A stretch of 64,000 nucleotides of DNA from an uncultured Crocinitomix sp. GTDB taxonomy: Bacteria; Bacteroidota; Bacteroidia; Flavobacteriales_D; Crocinitomicaceae. This document shows, piece after piece, positions 37,297-45,187 of this stretch. Each line of letters opens with the position of its first letter. The stretch's first letter is position 1. The DNA is taken from assembly GCA_937139035.1 (NCBI GenBank), contig CAKZPK010000181.1, positions 62,001-126,000 of the forward strand. The letters run 5' to 3'. The position numbers and the translations under genes are program-made. The notes under the pieces were generated by a model that saw only the letters and a program-made list of their open reading frames with translations, was not told the DNA's origin and ran no database searches.

Positions 37297-38187
37297 ATGA
37301 TAAAGGCGTTATATTTCTTTTGTTGTTTCTCATTCCTTTCGGTCTATGGACAGATGTTGGATAATATTGAGGGCAAGACATTTGGAGAGGTTCCTTATTT
37401 TAACGAGGCTTTTATAAAGAGAAATAAAATCAAGACCATTAAAGGTTACTATTCTACAAAAGCAACGCTAGACATTATCCGAAAATCAAAGGACATTTAT
37501 TTCTACGAGTTTAATGAAAAGGGACAGTTAGTAAAGGATTATCGCACTCAATATAACGATACGTTAATTAGTATGTACGGTTATAATGAGGCTGGGCAGT
37601 TAAATGTTTTGCGTAAGTCCGACAATGATGGTTTTCATTCTTACCACTACAAATATGACGAACGAGGGCGTATTTTAGAACAAGAGTACAGGCGAGATTT
37701 TAATAAAGTTGGAGATGCTGCTAATTTTCAATTGAACAAAAGCTTTAGCATTTCAATAGAAAAATTTGAGTATGTAGAAATGGAAGGGTTGGATTATAAA
37801 AAAATCTACTATAACACTGCTGGCCGAGTTTATCAGGAAGAGTTTTTTTATTATGAAGAGAATGGTTATTTAATTCGGCAGGAAGCAAGAATGAAAATGG
37901 GTTCCAGTTTTACAAATACAACCTTTGTTTATGATGATTTGGGAAGAGTGAAAGAGAAAATCATTGAAAAACGTGTTGTGAGTTTGTACACCTCAAAATG
38001 GGTGTATGAGTATGACGATCATTCTAATGTTTTGGCTCAACACTTTTATAAAAGGGATGCTTATATGTCCGAAAATCAAATTGTTTATTCGCAAGACAAT
38101 TTGCTGATTGAGGCAATAATATCAAGAGACGTGGAAACTAATTTAGTGACCATTTTAAAATTGTCAGATTACTTATTTTTCGAGTAG
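37297..38187 (+). CDS. Exported YD-repeat-like protein
   Basis: A 296-residue exported protein (signal peptide 1-18, ending VYGQM). It has several Tyr-rich units reminiscent of RHS/YD repeats: FYEFNEKGQLVKDYRTQYND, MYGYNEAGQLNVLRKS, HYKYDERGRILEQEYR, YYNTAGRVYQEEFFYY, FVYDDLGRVKEKIIEK and YEYDDHSNVLAQHF. Such repeats form beta-spirals; a short solitary set without a toxin domain is common in Bacteroidota and of unknown role. It is divergent from the phosphatase gene and convergent with the QueD-like gene. Confidence 0.72.
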   Translation: MIKALYFFCCFSFLSVYGQMLDNIEGKTFGEVPYFNEAFIKRNKIKTIKGYYSTKATLDIIRKSKDIYFYEFNEKGQLVKDYRTQYNDTLISMYGYNEAGQLNVLRKSDNDGFHSYHYKYDERGRILEQEYRRDFNKVGDAANFQLNKSFSISIEKFEYVEMEGLDYKKIYYNTAGRVYQEEFFYYEENGYLIRQEARMKMGSSFTNTTFVYDDLGRVKEKIIEKRVVSLYTSKWVYEYDDHSNVLAQHFYKRDAYMSENQIVYSQDNLLIEAIISRDVETNLVTILKLSDYLFFE

Positions 38188-38189
38188 TA

Positions 38190-38600
38190 TTATTTGCCGT
38201 CGCATTCTACTACGTTGCGTTCAGTTTCATAAAGTCGCACACGCAGTTCCAAAGCCGTATCAATTTTTGAGCGCAATATTTCCCATATTGTTAAGCAAAT
38301 ATTTTCAGCAGTGGGGTTTAGTGTTTTAAACTCTTCTGTGTCAAGATTTAGATTTTTATGATCAAATCGTTCTTCAATTTCGTCTTTAATTAAGTTTTTG
38401 AGCAATTTGAGGTCAATTACCATACCTGTTTCAGGATTAATCTCTCCTTTAACCCAAACCTCTAAGGTGTAGTTGTGGCCATGAAAATTGGGGTTATTAC
38501 ATTTGCCAAAAACGGCATCATTTTTTGCCATTTCCCAGTTGGGATTGTATAATCTATGAGCGGCATTAAAATGGGCTTTTCTACAAACGGATATCTTCAT
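38190..38600 (-). CDS. queD: 6-carboxy-tetrahydropterin synthase / PTPS family
   Basis: A 136-residue cytoplasmic enzyme of the 6-pyruvoyl-tetrahydropterin synthase family, which acts on 7,8-dihydroneopterin triphosphate, in bacteria usually to feed queuosine synthesis. Zinc ligands: the first His in HFNAAHRL and the pair in NFHGHNY. The catalytic Cys is in FGKCNNPNFHG, and the substrate Glu in ETERNVVE near the C-terminus. PTAEN is the conserved dimer motif. Length is normal. QueC, QueE and QueF are not nearby, so QueD is the best but not the only reading; a tetrahydrobiopterin-type PTPS is possible. Confidence 0.88.
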   Translation of the reverse strand: MKISVCRKAHFNAAHRLYNPNWEMAKNDAVFGKCNNPNFHGHNYTLEVWVKGEINPETGMVIDLKLLKNLIKDEIEERFDHKNLNLDTEEFKTLNPTAENICLTIWEILRSKIDTALELRVRLYETERNVVECDGK

Positions 38601-38924
38601 TTTTTAACGATAAAATCTCAGGAGTTAAAGTTACTAAAATCAACCCAACAATAAGAACCCGCTCAGCTTATTTTTGTTTTTGGTTGTTGAAGTTTGAGTA
38701 GAACAGAATTTTTTCTTTACTTTGCGTAAAGGCTAAATCCTTTTAGAAAACCAAGTATAGTTGTATTTTTATGGTAATTATTAGGTTTTTATTGAAGATA
38801 AAACGCTGAGCACAAACAGGTTTAATCGACAATTGCTACCAACTTTATTGATTTTTGTGCATTTAATAGGGAATTGAATGAACCTCAAAATCATTTATTT
38901 CTGCTATACTTAAACAGGTAACTA
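38601..38924. other. Intergenic region between divergent genes
   Basis: This 324-base AT-rich stretch separates the QueD-like gene (minus) from a lipoprotein gene (plus). It must hold both promoters. Imperfect TAnnTTTG-like sequences occur at 38718-38724 (TACTTTG) and at 38850-38857 (GATTTTTG). I see no gene or repeat. Confidence 0.45.
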
Positions 38925-39497
38925 ATGAAAAAAATAGTTCTATTATTTGCGTTTCTTCCACTTTTAATGACAAGTTGTGGTGGATCAGAAACAACAGAAG
39001 ATTCTGATGGAACAGATTCTTTAAACACCAGTGTGTTAGATTTTTCGGACATGAACGAAATTTCTCTTGTACCGCATGGGTTAAATATGAAATTAATGCT
39101 GCCATCAGTTGCTTCGTCAACTGGTGCATCTATCGACGCTAAAGTCATCCATGATCAAGGTGATTATTTATGGTACATTACTATTGGTCCGCGATTTGAG
39201 CTAATTATTGAAGATTTCGGGAAAGAGTCAGATAAGGTAGGTACTGAAAAGAAACGCCTGAGTGAATTAACCAATATTTTTGATATTGAATATACCGTTG
39301 AAGAGCCTGCTTTAATTATGTACAAAAGAACGTTACATGAAGGACAGGGTGGTAAAGCCTCGTATCACTGTTTTGGTGAAGTAATGATTGACGGATACAA
39401 TTATGTATTACGCAGTGAAGAAGAAGGGGCACTTAAGCCAATAATTGAAGATATGGTAATGACAATTCGATCTGCAAAACCAGTTACGGAGTCATAA
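38925..39497 (+). CDS. Uncharacterised lipoprotein
   Basis: A 190-residue lipoprotein with lipobox MTSC (C18) followed by an acidic Ser/Thr-rich spacer (GGSETTEDSDGTDSLNTS). The folded part (about 45-185) is alpha/beta (EISLVPHGLNMKLMLPS, YLWYITIGPRFELIIEDFGK) and ends TIRSAKPVTES. No known domain recognised. It is followed by a strong terminator, so it is likely a single-gene unit. Confidence 0.68.
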   Translation: MKKIVLLFAFLPLLMTSCGGSETTEDSDGTDSLNTSVLDFSDMNEISLVPHGLNMKLMLPSVASSTGASIDAKVIHDQGDYLWYITIGPRFELIIEDFGKESDKVGTEKKRLSELTNIFDIEYTVEEPALIMYKRTLHEGQGGKASYHCFGEVMIDGYNYVLRSEEEGALKPIIEDMVMTIRSAKPVTES

Positions 39498-39516
39498 CAA
39501 CAAAAGATTAAAACAT

Positions 39517-39560
39517 AAAAAATCCCCTCTGTTTTTTGCAAACCAGAGGGGATTTTTTTG
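39517..39560. terminator. Strong bidirectional terminator
   Basis: AAAAATCCCCTCTG and CAGAGGGGATTTTT pair in a near-perfect stem around a short loop, with A-run before and T-run after. It sits between convergent genes (38925 plus, 39578 minus) and can serve both. Confidence 0.92.
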
Positions 39561-39577
39561 CCAAATAAAAGTTGTTC

Positions 39578-39937
39578 TTAGTACAATTTTAATTTTAAAA
39601 ATGTACGCATTTCTTTAATTTCTTCACGGTTAAATTTATTATCAGCTCTTCTAATCAAGTGTAATAAATAAGTTAAGTTCTCGGCGTCAGTACCAGGCTC
39701 AATTAAAAATTCTTCGCCTTCTTCATCTTCCTCTTTTTCAACTGTGTGGTCAAAACACTCTTCTTCTGTAATATATTCTGATGCTAATCGAAGAACTTTT
39801 GCCAATAGCGGATCCTCATCTTTAAGCGCATCCTCTCGCAAGTCCATTAATGACTTTACAATCTTTTCACCATCAAAACCTTTTTCCAGGGCCTTAATTA
39901 GCTTGTCTATTTTTGCCTTTGATTCTTCTTGTACCAT
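39578..39937 (-). CDS. Small acidic cytoplasmic protein, unknown function
   Basis: I start this 119-residue protein at ATG 39937 (MVQEESKAKIDK); an upstream in-frame TTG at 39955 would add six residues with no clear ribosome site. It is mostly helical with an acidic middle segment (EKEEDEEGEEFLIEPGTD) and a helical C-terminus (YLLHLIRRADNKFNREEIKE). No signal peptide, no known motif. It is convergent with the lipoprotein gene and divergent from the RDD-family gene. Confidence 0.6.
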   Translation of the reverse strand: MVQEESKAKIDKLIKALEKGFDGEKIVKSLMDLREDALKDEDPLLAKVLRLASEYITEEECFDHTVEKEEDEEGEEFLIEPGTDAENLTYLLHLIRRADNKFNREEIKEMRTFLKLKLY

Positions 39938-40123
39938 TATTCTAATTTTGCCCAAAAATAAATATTCTTATTAAAAGAGGCGCAATAATTAGTAAAACCA
40001 ATCCATTTATTTCTTGCTTAACCCAGTTTTTATCGTTTTTTAACCCATCATTAAAACTAATTTATAATTGAATTTGGACTGGTTCTTCAACAGATTCTAA
40101 GCAAATTTTGTATTTTCACGTCT

Positions 40124-40864
40124 ATGAAAACTGTAGATGTTGTTACATCACATAATATTTCAATTGACTACGAGGCCGCTTCTGTCATAAATCGTGGAAT
40201 AGCTTTATTCCTAGACTTGCTCATCATGTTTGTTTATATGATTATTACATCCATCATATTAGATACTATGGGCCTTGGGTGGAGGAGCTATGAATTATAT
40301 GTCATCCTCAGTTATATTATAGTAGGTTTACCCGTTATGTTTTATAGTGTGCTTTTCGAATTTTTACTGAAAGGGCAAACCCCTGGTAAAATGGCAATGG
40401 GTATTAGAGTGGTTAATCTAAATGGAGAAAATGCCTCATTAGGGGACTATACTTTACGTTGGTCTTTTAAAATTATTGACTTATGGTTTTCTGCCGGAGC
40501 AATAGGTGCACTATTTATATCAACAACAGAAAAAGGGCAAAGATTGGGTGATGTGCTTGCTCAAACTGCGGTGGTACGTAATAAGCCAGAACAAATTTAT
40601 TCTATCCGTGATATTTTAAATATTAAAGACCGTAGTAAACATGAGCCAACTTACCTAAACGCTCATAAGTTTACAGATGAGGATATGATTTTGATTAAAA
40701 ACGCTATAACGCGTGTAAAAAAATATCCAAACGAACCCCATAAACAATTGGTTAGAGATTTAGCTGCAAAAGCAGCCGAACTTCTAAATTTAGAAGAAGT
40801 ACCCAAAAAGAAATTAACGTTTTTAAAAACGCTTTTGCAGGATTATATTGTGCTTACGCGATAG
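40124..40864 (+). CDS. RDD family membrane protein
   Basis: A 246-residue inner-membrane protein. The RDD domain occupies about 15-155 with hydrophobic helices at about 27-48, 60-83 and 120-140; family residues are VINRGIALFLDLLIMFV, GQTPGKMAMGIRVVN, LRWSFKIIDLW and GQRLGDVLAQTAVV. A soluble C-terminal extension (about 165-246, helical, RDLAAKAAELLNLEEVPKKK) is larger than in the minimal family. The function of most RDD proteins is unknown; some are linked to ion exchange. Its stop is 18 bases upstream of the first regulatory palindrome of the sulfur island. Confidence 0.88.
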   Translation: MKTVDVVTSHNISIDYEAASVINRGIALFLDLLIMFVYMIITSIILDTMGLGWRSYELYVILSYIIVGLPVMFYSVLFEFLLKGQTPGKMAMGIRVVNLNGENASLGDYTLRWSFKIIDLWFSAGAIGALFISTTEKGQRLGDVLAQTAVVRNKPEQIYSIRDILNIKDRSKHEPTYLNAHKFTDEDMILIKNAITRVKKYPNEPHKQLVRDLAAKAAELLNLEEVPKKKLTFLKTLLQDYIVLTR

Positions 40865-40882
40865 TTGTTTCTTCTGTGTTCT

Positions 40883-40926
40883 GTAACAATTGTTACAGGA
40901 TTTAAAAATCCTTCATCTTACTTTTG
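40883..40926 (+). promoter_or_regulatory. Crp/Fnr-type operator and promoter, site 1
   Basis: GTAACAATTGTTAC (40883-40896) is a perfect palindrome, extended to 18 bases as CTGTAACAATTGTTACAG. TACTTTTG (40919-40926) is a full match to the TAnnTTTG -7 element. The distance from palindrome centre to the final G is 36.5 bases, so the operator lies about 41 bases before the expected transcript start, as in class-II activation. It heads the DUF983/regulator/UspA/YeeE/YedE operon. Confidence 0.85.
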
Positions 40927-40942
40927 GATAAAAGTAAATGTC

Positions 40943-41329
40943 ATGTTTAAGAAAGGAACAAAACTATACAGCATATTCAATTCTAAATGCCCTCATTGTC
41001 AAGAGGGTGATTTTTTTAAAGGATCAAGGTTTAAAGGTACTGTTGCGGAAAAATGTAATGTTTGTGATAAAAAATTCAGCAAAGAACCTGGCTTTTATCA
41101 AGGATCGTATTATGTGACCTATGCTTTAGGAGTTGCTATTTTTGTAACAGTTTGGGTGGCTAGTAGTGTCCTGTTTCCTGACATGAGTATTCCTGTTTTG
41201 GCAACAATAATAGTATCTGCTATTGTTTTAATGACTCCTTTTTCTTATTACCTTTCTAAAATAATTTGGGCAAATTTCTTTTTCCATTATAAACCACATA
41301 CAAAGAATGAAAGCACTTCTGCAAGATAA
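40943..41329 (+). CDS. DUF983 zinc-ribbon membrane protein
   Basis: I start this 128-residue protein at ATG 40943; an earlier start at 40865 would sit upstream of the promoter and operator. DUF983 features are an N-terminal zinc-ribbon-like pair KCPHCQEGDFF and CNVCDKKF, then EPGFYQGSYYVTYALGVAIF and two membrane helices (about 55-75 and 80-100). The family is of unknown role, some members being near respiratory genes. It is the first gene of the operon and overlaps the Crp/Fnr gene by 23 bases, so both should be translated together. Confidence 0.88.
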   Translation: MFKKGTKLYSIFNSKCPHCQEGDFFKGSRFKGTVAEKCNVCDKKFSKEPGFYQGSYYVTYALGVAIFVTVWVASSVLFPDMSIPVLATIIVSAIVLMTPFSYYLSKIIWANFFFHYKPHTKNESTSAR

Positions 41330-41939
41330 TTTTGAGTACCTTTTTGAACCTGCATTGCTGCAAGAGATTGACAATGTTGGCATTGTGAAAGATTTTGCTG
41401 GGGGAGATGTTATAATTAATATTGGAGATACGATTAGATATATGCCATTATTGTTAGAAGGAGCCATTAAAGTGTCTCGTTTGGATGATGACGGAGATGA
41501 ACTACTTCTTTATTATCTTGAAAGAGGAGATGTTTGTGCAATGACTTTAACATGCTGCATGGGTAATTCTGTTAGCGAAATTAGAGCTATGGCTGAAATG
41601 GATACAAAAATTGTTTTGATTCCAGTTCAAAAAATGTCTGATTGGTTACGCGATTTTCACTCTTGGCGAACCTTTGTTTTTGAAAGTTATAATTCTAGAT
41701 TGAAGGAAATGTTAGAGGCGATTGACAATTTGGCTTTTTTAAACATGCACGAACGTTTGTTGAAGTATTTAAAGCATAAAGTCATTGTTACTAAAGATAC
41801 TATGCTGTCTATAACGCATCAAACCGTTGCGTATGATTTGCATACATCAAGGGTGGTTATTTCTAGACTTTTAAAAAGCTTAGAAAAAGAAGGGAAACTG
41901 AAATTACACCGAAATAAAATCGAATTTCTAGACTTTTAA
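41307..41939 (+). CDS. Crp/Fnr family transcription regulator with a Cys cluster
   Basis: A 210-residue regulator: an effector domain of the cyclic-nucleotide-binding fold (1-125), a long dimer helix (125-155), and a winged helix-turn-helix (about 165-205; recognition helix TSRVVISRLLKS with R182, V183, S186, R187). The canonical cAMP pocket residues are not evident. A cysteine cluster C77, C83, C84 (GDVCAMTLTCCMGN) lies in the effector domain at the position of the turn after the beta-barrel. Position 183 is Val where CRP and FNR have Glu, and the second regulator (51297-51941) keeps Glu at this place. It overlaps DUF983 and lies behind operator 1, suggesting autoregulation. Cys-based redox or sulfane-sulfur sensing is inference. 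Confidence 0.9.
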   Translation: MKALLQDNFEYLFEPALLQEIDNVGIVKDFAGGDVIINIGDTIRYMPLLLEGAIKVSRLDDDGDELLLYYLERGDVCAMTLTCCMGNSVSEIRAMAEMDTKIVLIPVQKMSDWLRDFHSWRTFVFESYNSRLKEMLEAIDNLAFLNMHERLLKYLKHKVIVTKDTMLSITHQTVAYDLHTSRVVISRLLKSLEKEGKLKLHRNKIEFLDF

Positions 41940-41948
41940 ATCCACATT

Positions 41949-42767
41949 ATGAGGGTACTTATTTTGATTAAACATAATCAATTGGATCAGTCCATTGTTA
42001 ATTTTTCAAGTTCACTTTTTAACGGAACTGAGACAGAAATTCATTTACTGAATATTGTACCCACCAATGGTGAAATTCCTCTCCAGATGAATGGTCGAGT
42101 GTTGGATTTTTGTACCGAATTTGATCTTACGTCTTACCTAAAACAAACAGAGGTTAATTTGAATTACTTAAAGAGCATTGAACATGATATGGTGGTGGAA
42201 CGTCATTCATATGCAGGTAATAAAATTGGAATTTTACAAGATTATATTCGGGAAAATAAAATTGATATTGTTGTTGGCGGTGCACATAAAACCACCGCAA
42301 TGGAAGATGCTTTTGTTAAAACCTATCCTTCTAGAATAATTACCAAAACAACCTTACCGTATCTTACTATTAAATGTAATCGTGATAATTTTTCTCCACA
42401 AAAAATTGGATTAATAGGTGATTTCACAAAGCCTAGTCAAGAAAATTTTGACGTAATTAAAACAATTGCCAAGCGACATGAAAGTGAGATCACTTTAATT
42501 AAGATACAAACACCAAGTGACAAAAGATCTGAAGAGGATATAAAACGAGTTATGACTCAGTTTGCTGAGGTAAATGAATTAAACGCCTCGTTAAAAATTA
42601 TAAAAAGTGTGGATAAAGAAAGTGGTGTAGTCGAGCTGCACAAGGATAAAATGATAGATTTAATTGTTGTTGCAAGAGCACATAAACCAGCCTTCTCAAG
42701 TTTATTTAATCATGCTGACCAAGAGAGTATTGTGAATCATGTTTATGCCCCAATTTTAATTTGCTAA
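41949..42767 (+). CDS. Universal stress protein, tandem Usp domains
   Basis: A 272-residue cytoplasmic protein made of two Usp-like domains (about 1-140 and 145-272). Domain 1 contains DIVVGGAHKTTAMED, domain 2 contains DLIVVARAHKPAFSS and ends VYAPILIC. The classical ATP-binding G-2x-G-9x-G(S/T) motif is only partly conserved, so nucleotide binding is uncertain. Usp proteins act in stress survival by ill-defined ways. It is the third gene behind operator 1, nine bases after the regulator and four bases before the first transporter gene. Confidence 0.88.
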   Translation: MRVLILIKHNQLDQSIVNFSSSLFNGTETEIHLLNIVPTNGEIPLQMNGRVLDFCTEFDLTSYLKQTEVNLNYLKSIEHDMVVERHSYAGNKIGILQDYIRENKIDIVVGGAHKTTAMEDAFVKTYPSRIITKTTLPYLTIKCNRDNFSPQKIGLIGDFTKPSQENFDVIKTIAKRHESEITLIKIQTPSDKRSEEDIKRVMTQFAEVNELNASLKIIKSVDKESGVVELHKDKMIDLIVVARAHKPAFSSLFNHADQESIVNHVYAPILIC

Positions 42768-42771
42768 TAAA

Positions 42772-43332
42772 ATGATTGATGCAATTCTTCAACCCTGGCC
42801 GTGGTATGTTGCGGGGCCTCTAATAGCATTAGTCATGCTGTTTTTATTATTGACAGGTAAAAACTTTGGCATGTCTGCAAATTTGCGAACCATGTGTAGT
42901 ATTGGTGGGGCAGGTAAAGCGGCTGATTTTTTCAAGTTTGATTGGAAAAGCCAAATGTGGAATTTAATGGTTGTGGTTGGAGCAATATTGGGCGGTTTTT
43001 TTGCGTCTCAGTTTATGTCTGAAGATACTACGATTGATTTAAACGAAAAGACAATAGTTGCGCTGGAAACTGCTGGGTTTGAAAATCCAGGTGAAGCATA
43101 TGTACCAGAAGAAATATATGGCTGGGACGCCGTAACATCCTTCAAAGGTTTGGCAATTCTACTTATCGGAGGTTTATTAATTGGTTTTGGAACCAGATGG
43201 GCAGGTGGTTGCACCTCTGGTCATGCCATTAGTGGGTTGAGCAATTTACAATTGCCCTCATTAATTGCTGTTATTGGTTTCTTTATTGGTGGAATTGTTA
43301 TGACGTTTTTTATACTTCCATATTTACTTTAA
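42772..43332 (+). CDS. YeeE/YedE family membrane protein (first half)
   Basis: A 186-residue inner-membrane protein of the YeeE/YedE family, whose studied member moves thiosulfate. It has about four to five membrane helices: 12-28, 62-80, 119-137 and 155-180. Characteristic cysteines lie in NLRTMCSIGGAG and GTRWAGGCTSGHAISGLSNL, the latter the family's pore-type motif. It is the first half of a split transporter; the next gene encodes the second, shorter half 20 bases downstream. The role inferred is import of thiosulfate or another sulfur compound. Confidence 0.9.
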   Translation: MIDAILQPWPWYVAGPLIALVMLFLLLTGKNFGMSANLRTMCSIGGAGKAADFFKFDWKSQMWNLMVVVGAILGGFFASQFMSEDTTIDLNEKTIVALETAGFENPGEAYVPEEIYGWDAVTSFKGLAILLIGGLLIGFGTRWAGGCTSGHAISGLSNLQLPSLIAVIGFFIGGIVMTFFILPYLL

Positions 43333-43352
43333 TCACGCTATAAAAAGAGAAA

Positions 43353-43766
43353 ATGAAATATTTAAAATTTATAGCAATCGGATTTATTTTTGGAATAATT
43401 ATGTATAAATCGGAAGCCGTTTCTTGGTTTCGAATTTATGAAATGTTCCGTTTTGAGTCCTTTCATATGTATGGCATAATAGGTTCTGCATTAATGCTTG
43501 GAATTGCGTTTGTTCAAATCATTAAACGAAAAAACATCAAAAATATTTATGGTGAAGAAATTCAATTTACACCAAAAGCGAAATCTGTAACGCGTTATTT
43601 GTTAGGAGGCGGAATTTTTGGGTTAGGTTGGGCTTTGGCAGGTGCTTGTCCTGGACCAATGTATGTTTTGGTGGGTGCAGGTGCATGGTCAATTCTAATT
43701 GTGTTATTTGGTGCTATTATAGGCACATTCTTGTATGGTTTGTTACGGCGTAAATTACCCCATTAA
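43353..43766 (+). CDS. YeeE/YedE family membrane protein (second half, DUF6691-like)
   Basis: A 137-residue inner-membrane protein, the short partner of the preceding YeeE/YedE protein. Helices at about 3-18, 38-55, 77-95 and 103-128. The conserved motif GLGWALAGACPGPMYVLVGAG holds the cysteine matching the family's sulfur-transfer path. In E. coli-like YeeE both halves are in one chain; in Bacteroidota and many others they are split as here. It probably completes the same transport pore. It ends the operon that starts at operator 1; operator 2 follows directly. Confidence 0.9.
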   Translation: MKYLKFIAIGFIFGIIMYKSEAVSWFRIYEMFRFESFHMYGIIGSALMLGIAFVQIIKRKNIKNIYGEEIQFTPKAKSVTRYLLGGGIFGLGWALAGACPGPMYVLVGAGAWSILIVLFGAIIGTFLYGLLRRKLPH

Positions 43767-43781
43767 TTTTCTTAGTGCTGT

Positions 43782-43825
43782 GTAACATTTGTTGCTGATT
43801 TTAAAATTGAACTTCACCAACTTTG
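43782..43825 (+). promoter_or_regulatory. Crp/Fnr-type operator and promoter, site 2
   Basis: GTAACATTTGTTGC (43782-43795) matches the palindrome with one mismatch. The -7 element is CAACTTTG (43818-43825), weaker than the consensus at its first base. Centre-to-final-G distance is again 36.5 bases. It lies just before the TauE/SafE gene. Confidence 0.75.
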
Positions 43826-43843
43826 CAACAAATTACCTACTAA

Positions 43844-44650
43844 ATGGAATTAGTTGAATTGTTAGGATACGGCGGTGCGTTAATTATCGGAATCGTTTTA
43901 GGGTTGATTGGCGGTGGAGGTTCAATACTCACCGTACCCATTCTTGTTTATGTGTTAAACGTAAGCCCAGTTGTAGCTACGGCATATTCTCTTTTCGTGG
44001 TAGGAACCTCTTCTTTAGTGGGGGCTGTGGTGAATGCCAGAAAAGGAATGGTAGATTTCAAAACTGGTATTGTGTTTGCGATTCCGGCGTTTTTATCTGT
44101 ATTCTTAACACGAAAATATTTGGTTCCAGCAATTCCTGATCAATTATTTACGATTGGAGACTTTGTAGTAACAAAGGACATTTCAATAATGGTGTTTTTT
44201 GCCATTATTATGTTACTGGCATCTTATTCTATGATTAAAGGAAGAAAAGATGCGAAAATTGAAGAGGAAGAGGTTCAATTCAATTATCCACTCATTATTA
44301 TAGAGGGAGTAGTGGTAGGAGTTTTAACAGGTGTTGTGGGCGCAGGTGGTGGATTTTTAATTATTCCAGCCTTAGTGTTGTTAGCAAAGCTTCCTATGAA
44401 AAAAGCAGTGGCAACATCATTGTTAATTATTGCTGTAAAGTCGTTAATAGGATTTTTAGGAGATGTGCAAAACACACCAATCGATTGGACATTTTTATTA
44501 GTATTTACAGGCATATCTGTGCTGGGAATTTTTGTAGGGCTTTACCTAAATAAATTTATAGCAGGTCACAAACGCAAAAAAGGATGTGGTTGGTTTGTGT
44601 TAATCATGGGGAGTGACATAGTTTTAAAAGAAACCGTTTTTAGCGTGTAA
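43844..44650 (+). CDS. TauE/SafE family sulfite/sulfonate permease
   Basis: A 268-residue inner-membrane permease of the TSUP family (TauE/SafE), linked to export of sulfite or transport of sulfur-containing acids. Typical features are two inverted halves with glycine-rich starts: GLIGGGGSILTVPILVYV near residue 20 and VGVLTGVVGAGGGFLIIPALV near residue 155. About eight membrane helices. The N-terminal first helix and the conserved region AYSLFVVGTSSLVGAVV agree. It has its own operator-promoter (site 2) and lies beside rhodaneses, so I infer sulfite or thiosulfate export. Length and motifs are normal. Confidence 0.92.
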   Translation: MELVELLGYGGALIIGIVLGLIGGGGSILTVPILVYVLNVSPVVATAYSLFVVGTSSLVGAVVNARKGMVDFKTGIVFAIPAFLSVFLTRKYLVPAIPDQLFTIGDFVVTKDISIMVFFAIIMLLASYSMIKGRKDAKIEEEEVQFNYPLIIIEGVVVGVLTGVVGAGGGFLIIPALVLLAKLPMKKAVATSLLIIAVKSLIGFLGDVQNTPIDWTFLLVFTGISVLGIFVGLYLNKFIAGHKRKKGCGWFVLIMGSDIVLKETVFSV

Positions 44651-44690
44651 CTTTTGTTACTGACGAAAGCATTCAAACACCTTAAATTTG
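44647..44690 (+). promoter_or_regulatory. Crp/Fnr-type operator and promoter, site 3
   Basis: GTAACTTTTGTTAC (44647-44660) has both half sites intact and overlaps the TauE stop codon. TAAATTTG (44683-44690) is a full -7 match. The centre-to-final-G distance is 36.5 bases. It lies before the small rhodanese gene. Confidence 0.85.
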
Positions 44691-44731
44691 TCCAAGAAAG
44701 ATAAAACAATTGAAAAAACAAAAAAGTAAAA

Positions 44732-45028
44732 ATGGGATTTTTAGATAAGTTAAGAGGAGCATTGGTGGGTGAGCGAGTTGATTATGCTGCATTAATTAAT
44801 GATGGCGCCGTGGTAGTAGATGTACGTACTAAAGAGGAATTTAGATCAGGACATGTAAAAGGAAGTAAAAACTTTCCGTTGCAAACCTTGGGTAATAAAG
44901 TGGGTGAGTTAAAAGGAAAAACGGTTGTATTAGTTTGTAGATCTGGCGCAAGAGCTGGACAAGCACAACGTATGCTTTCAAATAATGGAATTACAGCGCA
45001 TAACGCAGGTGCGTGGCAAAATATTTAG
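44732..45028 (+). CDS. Single-domain rhodanese, cytoplasmic
   Basis: A 98-residue single-domain rhodanese-like sulfurtransferase. Active-site loop CRSGARAG with the catalytic Cys at C69; the fold-marking motif VVVDVRTKEEFRSGHVKGS lies near residue 28-46. No signal peptide. Such enzymes carry sulfane sulfur as a cysteine persulfide. It has its own operator-promoter (site 3). The next gene is a second rhodanese with a lipoprotein signal, so the cytoplasm and the envelope each get one. Confidence 0.92.
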   Translation: MGFLDKLRGALVGERVDYAALINDGAVVVDVRTKEEFRSGHVKGSKNFPLQTLGNKVGELKGKTVVLVCRSGARAGQAQRMLSNNGITAHNAGAWQNI

Positions 45029-45080
45029 TGTTAGCAATGAGAGAGAGGTTGATAACGATCAATCGTGAGAGAGAAGTTGG

Positions 45081-45111
45081 TTGAGACGGTTTTTAGTTTA
45101 GAATAATTTTG
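45081..45111 (+). promoter_or_regulatory. Promoter for the rhodanese lipoprotein
   Basis: TTG (45081-45083), a 20-base spacer, then TAATTTTG (45104-45111): a full TTG-N(17-23)-TAnnTTTG promoter. No GTAAC palindrome lies upstream at the island spacing, so this unit differs from its neighbours. Confidence 0.55.
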
Positions 45112-45131
45112 GCAACCAACTAACCATAATT

Positions 45132-45168
45132 ATCCGTTCTGCTATAAGCGGCAGAGCGGATTTTTTTA
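45132..45168 (+). terminator. Terminator hairpin in front of the rhodanese lipoprotein gene
   Basis: ATCCGTTCTGC pairs with GCAGAGCGGAT (one G-U pair) around an 8-base loop, with seven T after it. It ends transcripts of the small rhodanese gene. It also lies between the promoter at 45081-45111 and the gene at 45188, so it could act as an attenuator for the latter. Confidence 0.85.
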
Positions 45169-45187
45169 ATTTTATAAAAAAGAGAAT

